From JAAFJU01 sp043764895 (GTDB lineage Bacteria > Cyanobacteriota > Cyanobacteriia > Leptolyngbyales > Leptolyngbyaceae), in the NCBI GenBank assembly GCA_043764895.1, contig JAYUJY010000194.1, positions 1 through 64,000 of the forward strand: a DNA stretch of 64,000 nucleotides. The letters run 5' to 3'. Below are positions 42,914 through 51,341 of the stretch, piece by piece. Each line of letters starts with the position of its first letter. Position 1 is the stretch's first letter. Position numbers and translations under genes: made by a program. The notes under the pieces were generated by a model. It had not been told where the DNA came from. It worked only from the letters and a program-made list of their open reading frames with translations, and did not search any database.

Positions 42914-44134
42914 ATGCCAACCTTCGTCGCCCAAGTGCGAGATTCCCGTGGAAACACGGTTAAACAAAAAATTGCTGCGTCCAACCTCGCTGAGGCCCGA
43001 TCGACCCTAAGAGATCAAGGACTCTTCGTCCAAGACATCAAGCAAAACGCGGGGATGGGCAGCCTGGATTTCAAGAAGATTCAGACCTCAATGGTCAGCG
43101 TAACCATTAAGGACAAAGCCGTCTTCTCTAGGCAATTTGCGGCGCTCGTGAGTGCCGGGGTGGCCATGGTGCGCGGGTTGGGCGTCCTCTCGGAACAATG
43201 TACCAACCCCAAGCTCAAAGTCGCCTTGACCGCCGTCAGCTCCGACATTCAAGAAGGGGTCAGCTTGTCCGACGCCATGCGGAAGCACCCGGAATGCTTT
43301 GACGACCTTTATGTCAGTATGGTCCAAGCCGGGGAAGTGGGCGGTGTACTAGATGAGGTTCTCGGACGGCTTGCGAAGCTGCTAGAAGATACCGCACGCC
43401 TGCAAAACCAAATCAAATCAGCCTTGGCCTATCCCGTGGTGGTCGGCAGTTTGGCGACAATTATCTTTTTGGCGATGACCATTTTCATTATTCCGGTGTT
43501 CGCCGGGATTTTTAAGGAAATTGGGGGCGATCTGCCAGCCTTCACTCAAGCTATGCTCGACATCAGTGAATTTCTTCGCAGCCCGAAAGTTCTAGTCCTA
43601 GTCATTCTGGTTCCGATCGTCGTTTTTTCCTACAAGCGCTACTACAGCACCCGCGTCGGTCGCGAAACGATGGATCGCTTCTTCTTAAAAATGCCGCTGT
43701 TTGGAGATTTGATCCAGAAATCAGCCACCGCACGATTCTGCCGGACCTTCGGAGCGCTCACTCGATCGGGCGTCCCCATTCTGACCTGTCTAGAAATTGT
43801 TCGGGACACCGCCGGAAACCAAATCATCGCCAACGCCGTTGATGAAGCGCGCCGCGAGATTCAAACTGGCGGCATGATTAGTATTGCGCTCCAGAAAGAA
43901 CAAGTCTTCCCGATCATGGCCATTCAAATGATCAGCATCGGTGAAGAAACCGGAGAAATCGACGCAATGCTCATGAAAGTGGCTGATTTCTATGAGGATG
44001 AAGTGGAACAGGCCGTCAAAGCCCTAACCAGCATCATGGAACCCATCATGATTCTCTTTCTAGGCGGAATGGTCGGATCAATCTTGCTCGCTATGTATCT
44101 CCCCATGTTCAAAGTCTTCGAGAAACTCGGCTAA
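42914..44134 (+). CDS. pilC: Type IV pilus inner-membrane platform protein PilC
   Basis: Inner-membrane platform on which PilB and PilT act. The 406-residue product has two GspF-type repeats: FSRQFAALVSAGVAMVRGLGVL near 75 and FCRTFGALTRSGVPILTCLEI near 275, each followed by a hydrophobic pair, and a final VGSILLAMYLPMFKVFE. The N-terminal FVAQVRDSRGNTVKQKIAA is the family start. It lies 127 bp after pilT; the next gene starts three bases after its stop. Confidence 0.96.
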   Translation: MPTFVAQVRDSRGNTVKQKIAASNLAEARSTLRDQGLFVQDIKQNAGMGSLDFKKIQTSMVSVTIKDKAVFSRQFAALVSAGVAMVRGLGVLSEQCTNPKLKVALTAVSSDIQEGVSLSDAMRKHPECFDDLYVSMVQAGEVGGVLDEVLGRLAKLLEDTARLQNQIKSALAYPVVVGSLATIIFLAMTIFIIPVFAGIFKEIGGDLPAFTQAMLDISEFLRSPKVLVLVILVPIVVFSYKRYYSTRVGRETMDRFFLKMPLFGDLIQKSATARFCRTFGALTRSGVPILTCLEIVRDTAGNQIIANAVDEARREIQTGGMISIALQKEQVFPIMAIQMISIGEETGEIDAMLMKVADFYEDEVEQAVKALTSIMEPIMILFLGGMVGSILLAMYLPMFKVFEKLG

Positions 44135-44137
44135 ACT

Positions 44138-44776
44138 ATGACGATTGAGAAAATAGATTATGAGGAGTTGCTGGCGACCTACAGCTTAACGACTGAAGCG
44201 ATCGCCCTCCTCCAACAGCATCGACCCTACCTCGAATTGATGCCCAGTATGCGACGGCCTGAAGATAGCCTCATCACCGTCCCTCTGCCCATTGTTCGGG
44301 TCCGTAAGCTCCAGGCTAATTCCAACTCCAGCGGGTTTGGAAACATCTACAGCTCTGAGCCGATGCAACTTCCCTGTGAGGTTGCTTTTCTGATGTGTGA
44401 CCCTGAATGGAAAGTCAAAACAGGGCGCGAGATTTTCGTCTTTATCCATCGGCCTGGAGAAGATTTATCTGAGATTTTAGGCCGATGGAGACAAACTCAA
44501 GTCATCCTGGGCAAAGAGTATGAATGGATTTTTCCGCTGCGTCATCAGCATCTCTTGACCGAAGGCGCAGACAAAATCTACCCCTTATTTGTATTGTCCC
44601 AAGACTCACCCGATCGAATTCGTCGGGGTCTCAAAGGCGCACATCTTCCCTGCATTACCCAACAGGTTCTCTCAAAAGAAGGCGTCGTAGAAGACCTATT
44701 TCCACAGCATTGTTCAGATATATTTTTAAATCCATCTTCAGATTCAACAGCATCGATCGAATCCCCGGACTTGTAA
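44138..44776 (+). CDS. Unknown protein coupled to pilC
   Basis: A 212-residue soluble-looking protein without a motif I recognise. It has YLELMPSMRRPEDSLITVPLPIVRVRKL near the start, CEVAFLMCDPEWKVKTGREIFVFIHRPGED in the middle and a Ser-rich end (PSSDSTASIES). No signal peptide or membrane segment is seen. Starting three bases after the pilC stop, it is almost certainly in the pilBTC operon and may therefore act with the pilus machinery, but that is inference from position. Confidence 0.65.
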   Translation: MTIEKIDYEELLATYSLTTEAIALLQQHRPYLELMPSMRRPEDSLITVPLPIVRVRKLQANSNSSGFGNIYSSEPMQLPCEVAFLMCDPEWKVKTGREIFVFIHRPGEDLSEILGRWRQTQVILGKEYEWIFPLRHQHLLTEGADKIYPLFVLSQDSPDRIRRGLKGAHLPCITQQVLSKEGVVEDLFPQHCSDIFLNPSSDSTASIESPDL

Positions 44777-44787
44777 CGCAACTCTAC

Positions 44788-45261
44788 TTACAACTTCTTC
44801 AACTTAAGTTTCAACCGACGCCGTTTCGACGCCATCATACTCGGGTCAACCGGAAGTCCGATCGGTTGGATGACCTGATATTTACGCTCTTCTTCCAAAT
44901 CTTTGAGTGACTGATACTTGACCCAATGAATGCAATCCACTGGGCAGGTGTCGATCGCTTCTTGAACCAATTCAACCGAATCACCATCTTGGCGAATCAC
45001 CCGAGACCTGCCGTAATCCGGCTCAATGTAAAAAGTATTGCGGGCGACGTGAGCACAGTTCAAACAGCCAATGCAGGTCGTTTCGTCTACATAGACCCCT
45101 TGCTGCTCAAAGACGCCGCCGAGTTCAGGTTCAAAGCCCGATCGCCCATCCTCACACTCAACTAGTCCCAGCGACAGCTCCGGCTCGAACCCTGAACGGA
45201 CCGGAAGAGGCGTTGCATCATTGGATGGCATTGCAGTCGAAGAAGGGCGATCGTCTGTCAT
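44788..45261 (-). CDS. Ferredoxin-like 4Fe-4S protein with repeated N-terminal motif
   Basis: A 157-residue protein. Its ferredoxin part has VDETTCIGCLNCAHVARNTF near 63 (C-x2-C-x2-C) and a DTCPVDCIHWV second site; one cluster is clear, the rest unsure. Before it, the peptide RSGFEPEL occurs twice, 18 codons apart, with every codon differing in its third base. The ATG at 45261 starts MTDDRPSS; an upstream in-frame extension is ignored. It lies 4 bp from the end of the ycf35-like gene on the same strand, and ends 11 bp from the stop of the convergent unknown gene. Confidence 0.82.
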   Translation of the reverse strand: MTDDRPSSTAMPSNDATPLPVRSGFEPELSLGLVECEDGRSGFEPELGGVFEQQGVYVDETTCIGCLNCAHVARNTFYIEPDYGRSRVIRQDGDSVELVQEAIDTCPVDCIHWVKYQSLKDLEEERKYQVIQPIGLPVDPSMMASKRRRLKLKLKKL

Positions 45262-45265
45262 AATC

Positions 45266-45652
45266 TTAAGCGCTCCAGCGTTGTAGAACCAAGCGAATTG
45301 TACCGTCCTGCCGCTCCTGCTGTTCAGCAACTGCGAAGCCCTGCTGCGCCCCTTCACTTAAAATGGTGTTGTAGGCGTAGCGCTGGGTCACCTGCTTGAC
45401 AAAACGATCGACCGAGCTATTTTGCTGCCAGAACTGGAGGTCCGTCACTAGCTCATAAGAAACGCCATTCCAAGAAAATCCAATGTCATAGCCATTGTGC
45501 TGCTCGATCGCCACGTCAGCCGTCTGGGTCAACCCCTGATAGCCCCGAACCTGGCAAGGCCCCGACTTCCAATCCATTCCGAGATCGCTCAGCGCCGACT
45601 TCAAGAGCGGTAGGTTCCGAATCTGAGTTTTAATTTGGCTAAAGTGAGACAT
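45266..45652 (-). CDS. ycf35: Ycf35 / DUF1257 protein
   Basis: A 128-residue protein of the DUF1257 family, known in plastids as Ycf35; the role is unclear. Typical text is MSHFSQIKTQIRNLPLLKSALSDLG, then GYDIGFSWNGVSYELVTDLQFW, and RYAYNTILSEGAQQGF near the end. It sits between the ferredoxin and the DUF2997 gene, a neighbour set I have seen in other cyanobacteria. Probably an operon. Confidence 0.9.
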   Translation of the reverse strand: MSHFSQIKTQIRNLPLLKSALSDLGMDWKSGPCQVRGYQGLTQTADVAIEQHNGYDIGFSWNGVSYELVTDLQFWQQNSSVDRFVKQVTQRYAYNTILSEGAQQGFAVAEQQERQDGTIRLVLQRWSA

Positions 45653-45750
45653 ATGTTAGGACTCATAGGTTAAGTGAACAAACAATCAAGCGGTCAATTG
45701 AGCAGGTGAACATCTAATCAGATAATTTTCCAACTGGATGAGAATCAAAT

Positions 45751-45969
45751 CTACCCGTCACCAAAGGCACCATCTTTGGCCATATTGGCGACAGACGTGT
45801 CAGATTTAATCGTTTGAGTGAAATACTCAGAGGTAGACTGCTGTTGCTGAACAATCCCTAGCTGAGCCTCGATCGCTGCCGTAACCTCTGCGCAGGAAGC
45901 CCCCATAATTCCAGTCACTTTTTCCTGAACTCGACCATCTGGATAAATGATAAATTCAAGCGTTTCCAT
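45751..45969 (-). CDS. DUF2997 small protein
   Basis: A 72-residue protein starting METLEFIIYPDGRVQEKVTGIMGASCAEVTAAIEAQLG, which fits the small cyanobacterial family DUF2997 (F-I-PDG-V-E-V-G--G--C). The chosen ATG at 45969 follows text that does not fit the family, so the longer frame to 46014 is less likely. It is first of the DUF2997, ycf35, ferredoxin set. The C-terminal tail past residue 50 is variable. Confidence 0.8.
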   Translation of the reverse strand: METLEFIIYPDGRVQEKVTGIMGASCAEVTAAIEAQLGIVQQQQSTSEYFTQTIKSDTSVANMAKDGAFGDG

Positions 45970-46298
45970 AGCGTTACTCAGACTAGTGTTAAGGGGTGGG
46001 CTTCTAACTGACACTTTTCACAGGCAGACTCTAACTATAGAATCAGCGATAAAACTTAGTGTCGCGTAACTTCACTATGCAGTCAAGTAGTGCAGTCAAG
46101 GGGAACCCTGAGCAGACTCAAAATACCGCTGACAGAATCTGATGGAATTTTACGATCGCTATCCATGCTGATGAGGGGTCACGCCCCATTGGAAGAAGCT
46201 CGAACAATAGGTTACAAAAGGTACATGATCATTCTAATTGTACTTAGAATACCAGTTCACCTCCTCCCTTCTGACACCTCTAACTTTTGGCGATTGTG

Positions 46299-48206
46299 AT
46301 GACTTCTTCACTTCCAGTCACAACTTTATTACGACGACGCTACTTGATCCAGCAGGTGCTTGGACAGGGTGGATTTGCGCGGACTTACTTGGCGATGGAC
46401 CAAGAGCGTTTCCAGGAACCTTGCGTCATTAAAGAATTTGTAGTCTCTTACCAAGATGATGCCCTAATCCGGAAAGCGAAGGGATTATTTAAACGCGAAT
46501 CCAGTATCCTCCATCAAGTCAAACATCCCCAAATTCCCCGCTTCTGGGCGGCTTTTGAAGAGGACGATCGACTCTTTCTTGTTCAGGATTACGTGAACGG
46601 TGACACCTATCGGAAAATCCAGCAGGAGCGCAAGCTAGCGGGCAAAAATTTCACTGAAATCGAAATTATCCATCTTTTGACTCATCTTCTTCCAGTCCTG
46701 AGCTACTTACATCAGCGCCAAATTGTTCACCGAGACATTTCTCCTGACAACATTATTCTCAAAGCCTCTAAACCCAATAAAACAGCGATCGAGACGTCCC
46801 TAGGACTTCCTATTTTGATCGATTTTGGAGCCGTCAAAGAAGCCACAAGCGGACTCACATTGGTATCTTCTATGACTCGTGTTGGCAAAGTGGGCTATGC
46901 TCCCCCCGAACAACTACAAACGGGCAACGTTAAGCCCCACAGCGACCTTTACGCCCTAGCTGTCACCTGTTTGGTGCTCCTCACTGGACGCGAACCTAAT
47001 GTTTTGATCGACAGTCAAGATTTGAGTTGGCGCTGGGATCCTTACGTCCAACTCAGCGATGCGTTGGCCATTATTTTGCGCAAGATGCTAGCGCTGCATC
47101 CCGGCGATCGGTATCTGAGTGCCCATGACGTCTGGGTCGATCTCTTGCCCCTCGCCCACACCCTCCTTCCAGCGGATCAAATGATCTCGGACACCATTTG
47201 GGAGGAAGAAGATGAATTAGCCGCAGCGCTTATGGCAACCTACGAGGTAGAGCAGAAAAATGTTGCAAAAGAAAATTTAGCTCAAGAAAAAGTAGGACAT
47301 AAAAGCATCGCAGGCAAGCCACAGCCTCAAGTTCAAGTGATCAACACCGATCGAAAGACGTCTCAACAAACAGAACTCATGCCAACCATTCAAGAGCGAT
47401 CGGCCCTCCTTCCCTGGCACAGCCTCTCACCCCTCAAAGCCGTCGCAGTTAGCCTCGTTGCAACCCTAGGTATCGGCGCTTGTATTTTCCGCACGCCAAT
47501 GCTATTTAGCAGTGCAAATGTCCTTCAACCCGGACTTTCAACCCTCGGACAGGCCGCCCCCGAAGTTACGCCTGACATGACTCCGAACAATGGACAACCC
47601 CACGAAATCCGGTTTGGTCTCGGAGAAATGTCAAAGGTCGTACAGGGCAATCTCCAAGGAAACCGGGTTCAGATTCACACCATTCGGGCTTCAAGGGGAC
47701 AAATCATGACGGCAGTGCTCAATGGATCGGGTGTATTTATGAATCTCGTGCGCGGCGACAACCAAGCCCTAGAGTCCTCGTCCTACCAAACCCGCATCTG
47801 GACTGGAACCCTCCCCGCCGATGATGACTATCAAGTCCACGTTTCTGGAAGCGGGTCTTATTCTTTAGAGGTCTCAATCACGCCCCTCAGTCGTCAAATC
47901 CCGATCGAGACTCAGCATATTAAGTTTCCTGTTGGAAAATCAGGCACTACGGTCACCGGGACGCTTCAGACCCAGCAGATGAAGCGTTATTTTGTAAACG
48001 CTAAGAATAATAAAATGATGATTCTGAGTGACGTCCAGGGAGCAGTAACGGTAAGTATCCTGACGCCCAAAGGCATTCGTATCGGCGGAACGTCTGTTCA
48101 GTCCAAGTCTTGGCAAGGGCGCGTGCCGATGGATGGCGACTACGTGCTTGAAGTCACTTCAGCAAAGCAAGCTACGCCGTACGCGCTATCGATCGAAATC
48201 TATTAG
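46299..48206 (+). CDS. Serine/threonine protein kinase with a duplicated extracytoplasmic domain
   Basis: A Hanks-type kinase of 635 residues. Residues 10-270 are the kinase: LGQGGFARTYLA loop, VIKEF with the conserved Lys, HRDISPDN near 144 and DFGAVKE near 175; the RD and DFG-like sites are intact. A Glu/Gln-rich linker precedes one membrane helix near 375 (VAVSLVATLGIGACIF). The outside part has two copies of a beta domain of about 80 residues each (VQGNLQGNRVQIHTIRASRGQIMTAVL, then VTGTLQTQQMKRYFVNAKNNKM), with PPC-like character. It probably senses an external signal. Start ATG at 46299; the ribosome binding site is weak. Confidence 0.9.
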   Translation: MTSSLPVTTLLRRRYLIQQVLGQGGFARTYLAMDQERFQEPCVIKEFVVSYQDDALIRKAKGLFKRESSILHQVKHPQIPRFWAAFEEDDRLFLVQDYVNGDTYRKIQQERKLAGKNFTEIEIIHLLTHLLPVLSYLHQRQIVHRDISPDNIILKASKPNKTAIETSLGLPILIDFGAVKEATSGLTLVSSMTRVGKVGYAPPEQLQTGNVKPHSDLYALAVTCLVLLTGREPNVLIDSQDLSWRWDPYVQLSDALAIILRKMLALHPGDRYLSAHDVWVDLLPLAHTLLPADQMISDTIWEEEDELAAALMATYEVEQKNVAKENLAQEKVGHKSIAGKPQPQVQVINTDRKTSQQTELMPTIQERSALLPWHSLSPLKAVAVSLVATLGIGACIFRTPMLFSSANVLQPGLSTLGQAAPEVTPDMTPNNGQPHEIRFGLGEMSKVVQGNLQGNRVQIHTIRASRGQIMTAVLNGSGVFMNLVRGDNQALESSSYQTRIWTGTLPADDDYQVHVSGSGSYSLEVSITPLSRQIPIETQHIKFPVGKSGTTVTGTLQTQQMKRYFVNAKNNKMMILSDVQGAVTVSILTPKGIRIGGTSVQSKSWQGRVPMDGDYVLEVTSAKQATPYALSIEIY

Positions 48207-48231
48207 CTTATTAGTTTGCTAATTTATTAAT

Positions 48232-49614
48232 TTAAGGAATGGTGTAGGCTGTCACCCGATCGATAGACAGAACGACTCTAACTTTATACGAACCCGTGGT
48301 GGGAGGCAGCTTGGTCAGGGCGCTGAGGTTAGACATAACGCTGGATGAGTATTTCTGAGCGATTTCACCTACGGGCACAACTGACATAACAGTTCCGTCT
48401 GCATTGACCGTCAGAATATATTCCACATCTTTAGATAACGTTTCGGGTGGGTTCCATCGGAGCTTCACTTGGGCCTCAATTTCTCCAAATTGAGTCGATC
48501 GATCGATCGGCGGCGAGGGCTCAGCGTCTGCCTTGGCCTCAGTTTTGCGAGCGCTGCTCGAACCGGGTATTGGAGTCACCGGAACACCTTGGGCTATTGA
48601 GGCGGCTGGGGCTGAGTTTCTCCTGAGGACAGGAGCAGTATTAGAACCTCCTGCTTGAGGGATGTCTACCGTCGTCCCTTGAGGGGTTGAAGTCGTTTTG
48701 GGAACGATGACGCTCTTTGGCTCGGCGGTCCCTGACTCAGAATTTTCTTGGGCTGGATTAGACGTCGGAGCAGGCGGAGTGGGGACCCCTTGGTTCGAGG
48801 CGATCGCACCTGCGTCTGGGAGATTAGACGGAACTTGGACGGGGAGATTTCCGGTATTGAGCGGCGGCGGCGAGAAGGAAGGTGTGGGGACGGGCAGGGG
48901 AACGGGTGCATTTCGTTGATCGTTACTGCTGGCCGAGGTCGCCACGATCGGCTGCTGATTCGATTTACCAAATTGATTTAGAACGGTTGCCGTTAATCCC
49001 ACCGACAGCAACGCCCCCGCCGCAATTTTGCCCCATACGGCAGTCGATCGCGTCCAAGCAAAATCACGCCTCAAGGCAGGAAGAGCGATCGTCTCGGCAC
49101 TATGCTCATCTAGGACAGAGGCGAGATCAGCCAATTGCGTAGACGTTAAAGCGAGATCGGGTCCAGTGGCTTCTGTGGCAAGGGTTCCGAGGGTGAGTGT
49201 GTGAGCGAGAAGCCCCTTGGGCTGAAGGATAATGCCTTGAGGAGAGGTTTGCGTATGCTCGGGCAGAAAGACTCCTGTCAGCGACGAGTCCATTGGGTCA
49301 GCTTCGGCAAACGTAGGCGATCGAGTCAGAAAGGTCTGTACGTAGTTGGCAACGGCATCAGTCAGGGCTTCTAGTTTCAACCGATCGCCCCGCAACACGA
49401 CCCACTGATCCTCCCCCATGCGCGGATCATCGAATCTCAGATTAAAGCGTTGGTTTTTGAGCGTAGGCTTCTGGGTCCAGCGGGTCAACACCGACGCATT
49501 TGCTGCAATTTCTAAGGTACAAGTGGGCGAAGTGTATTTGCGAACAACTTCACCAGACTGAGGTTGAGGACTCTGAGACGTTTCAGCGTCAGGCGTGGGG
49601 GGAAGGGCAATCAT
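48232..49614 (-). CDS. DUF4335 family protein
   Basis: A 460-residue protein of a family limited to cyanobacteria, function unknown. The N-terminal 200 residues (YTSPTCTLEIAANASVLTRWTQK, then LKLEALTDAVANYVQTFL) are the conserved part. A predicted helix near 200 (AAGALLSVGLTATVL) is followed by a Pro/Ser/Thr-rich linker of about 150 residues, then a TonB-like C-terminal domain (VKLRWNPPETLSKDVEYILTVNADGTVMSV). The helix suggests one membrane anchor with the tail outside. It usually occurs with DUF3038, found here 270 bp away on the same strand. Confidence 0.8.
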   Translation of the reverse strand: MIALPPTPDAETSQSPQPQSGEVVRKYTSPTCTLEIAANASVLTRWTQKPTLKNQRFNLRFDDPRMGEDQWVVLRGDRLKLEALTDAVANYVQTFLTRSPTFAEADPMDSSLTGVFLPEHTQTSPQGIILQPKGLLAHTLTLGTLATEATGPDLALTSTQLADLASVLDEHSAETIALPALRRDFAWTRSTAVWGKIAAGALLSVGLTATVLNQFGKSNQQPIVATSASSNDQRNAPVPLPVPTPSFSPPPLNTGNLPVQVPSNLPDAGAIASNQGVPTPPAPTSNPAQENSESGTAEPKSVIVPKTTSTPQGTTVDIPQAGGSNTAPVLRRNSAPAASIAQGVPVTPIPGSSSARKTEAKADAEPSPPIDRSTQFGEIEAQVKLRWNPPETLSKDVEYILTVNADGTVMSVVPVGEIAQKYSSSVMSNLSALTKLPPTTGSYKVRVVLSIDRVTAYTIP

Positions 49615-49762
49615 GGGGGAAGATTCTAGCTACGCGGACTGGTTATGGAACGAAGTGATTCAGATATTCCAGAGAATAACGCTGATAGTCTAGCGCATGG
49701 CGATCGAGATTGAGGTCACCTAGAGGACTAGCCACTCAATAACACCTCAGATTTCCACGTCT

Positions 49763-49850
49763 CTGGCGAAGAGGCCCCCTAGCCCCCAATTCTGGGGGAA
49801 CATGAATTTCCGAAGCCCCCAGAATTGGGGGTTGGGGGCCTCTTCGCCAG
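49763..49850. repeat. MITE-like perfect-arm palindrome
   Basis: About 36-bp inverted arms (CTGGCGAAGAGGCCCCCTAG on the left; the matching right arm ends CCTCTTCGCCAG) flank a short centre in the gap between the DUF4335 and DUF3038 genes. The inner GCCCCCAATTCTGGGGG is a widespread cyanobacterial palindromic repeat. Transcribed, it would form a very stable hairpin. Confidence 0.75.
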
Positions 49851-49887
49851 GGCATTTTTCACGCCAAAGATCTAGGCCGAGCAACGA

Positions 49888-50484
49888 TCAAACAGCAAGG
49901 GTCCGATCGAGCAAGGCCGACCACAGCCGACGAGAGCCTTGATTGCTGCTGTAGAACAGAAGATCAATCAACAATTTCAGTCCTAGATGAGTCAGCGTAT
50001 CGGGCGTGGGCGTTTCTTCTTCGTCCATCCGGTCCTGATAGGTATTTTGAAATTTATCGAGATAGTTGCCCAGAATGGGATCTTGATGAGGCGGACGGTT
50101 TTGCTCCGTCAGTTGCTCAAGCAGTGCGATCGCGTGACGAATTTCGGCGTGATGCTCATGAGCCAAATGACAGCTAATCAAGGTCAAGGCCCGTGCTTCC
50201 TCGACATCTAGCTTTTTTCGACCATTTTGGCCCTTACGCAGCGGATTGGACTGCCGCAGCCGCCACAGGGAAACCCGATCGGCCACCAGCGATTCCAAGC
50301 CTAAGGTCGTTGCCGCTTGCAGCATGGCATCGGAGGTGATGGGTGCAATAGACTCCAAGGCTAAGAGCACGAGATCCAATTGGGTTTTGATATTATCAAG
50401 ATGCTCATCATCCGGCGTAAGCGTGATGGGAAGCGTCGCGAGGACAGAGTTTTGAGGCCGGGACGTAGCGATCGTGTAGGTCAT
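49888..50484 (-). CDS. DUF3038 family protein
   Basis: A 198-residue protein of the cyanobacterial DUF3038 family; function unknown. It is helical, with LDNIKTQLDLVLLALESI, then LGLESLVADRVSLWRLRQSNPLRKGQNGRKKLDVEEARALTLISCHLAHEHHA in the conserved centre, and HLGLKLLIDLLFYSSNQGSRRLWSALLDRT at the end. Its gene is upstream of DUF4335 on the same strand, the usual pairing, with the palindrome between. Confidence 0.85.
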   Translation of the reverse strand: MTYTIATSRPQNSVLATLPITLTPDDEHLDNIKTQLDLVLLALESIAPITSDAMLQAATTLGLESLVADRVSLWRLRQSNPLRKGQNGRKKLDVEEARALTLISCHLAHEHHAEIRHAIALLEQLTEQNRPPHQDPILGNYLDKFQNTYQDRMDEEETPTPDTLTHLGLKLLIDLLFYSSNQGSRRLWSALLDRTLAV

Positions 50485-50601
50485 TAGGCGACTCGCACTT
50501 AAGGAAACCAGGGTATTTACAGATGACGAAAATCTGCTCTGGAATGTTTCTTAGACTCATTTCAGGCTGATTTATTTAGAATACTGGACTTTTGAACTCC
50601 T

Positions 50602-51318
50602 CTATAAGATCCCCAAGGTAAAATTGGTCAACCCACTGACTAAGCCATAGGCGATCGTCGCAGAAACGATCGGAACCGTGAGATTGTCTAACCCAAACTT
50701 TGAAAAGGCTTCTAGGAGAGCCGATGAAATTCCCACTCCGATCGAAAGGAGCACGACGATTCCCGACATTGGAGTCGTCGCAGACAGCACTAGAGCGCAA
50801 ACCACCGTACTGACGATCGCCATCGTCACCGAGCCTTCCCAGCTTTTTTTCATGCCCCAGATTTCATACCCATGACGCCCAAACTGTTTGCCAATCAGCC
50901 CTGCCATCCCATCGCCCCACGTCATCACCAAAATCCCCAAAACCGCAAACTCCGGACGATCGATGGTCCAAAACCAGCCGCCCAATACGGCAATACTCAC
51001 CGCATAAAAAAAGGTTCCATAACTTTTTCGTCCCACATTATTAATGCTGGGCAACAACGCAAAACGATAGGACAGCAACGTAACGCCAGCGAAGAACACC
51101 CCCGCCCCAACGATCGCCCAAGCGGGAATAGTCATCCACCACGCCAGCAAGATAATATTGCCTGTCCCAATGTGGACGACTTTTCGCACGTACTCAGAAC
51201 CCCGAGGTGAAATGCGATTCGTCACTGTCGCCGCAATCCCGACCAGCAATAACCACAGCCCCGCGATCGCCAACTTTTCCCACAATGGACCCACAGATCC
51301 CAGCCAATCGATAATCAT
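50602..51318 (-). CDS. Phytol/polyprenol kinase family membrane protein
   Basis: A CDP-alcohol-style lipid kinase relative; plant homologues (VTE5, FOLK) phosphorylate phytol or farnesol for tocopherol and quinone synthesis. From MIIDWLGSVGPLWEKL at 51318 the 238-residue protein has about seven helices. The core motif RKVVHIGTGNIILLAW with LVMTWGDGMAGLIGKQFGRH (Asp-Gly pair) is the family signature. The longer frame to 51480 is not used, since it lacks family sequence and overlaps priA. It overlaps nothing else; the priA end is 23 bp away. Confidence 0.88.
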   Translation of the reverse strand: MIIDWLGSVGPLWEKLAIAGLWLLLVGIAATVTNRISPRGSEYVRKVVHIGTGNIILLAWWMTIPAWAIVGAGVFFAGVTLLSYRFALLPSINNVGRKSYGTFFYAVSIAVLGGWFWTIDRPEFAVLGILVMTWGDGMAGLIGKQFGRHGYEIWGMKKSWEGSVTMAIVSTVVCALVLSATTPMSGIVVLLSIGVGISSALLEAFSKFGLDNLTVPIVSATIAYGLVSGLTNFTLGIL

Positions 51319-51341
51319 CTCAACGCTCCTAGGTTTAATCC

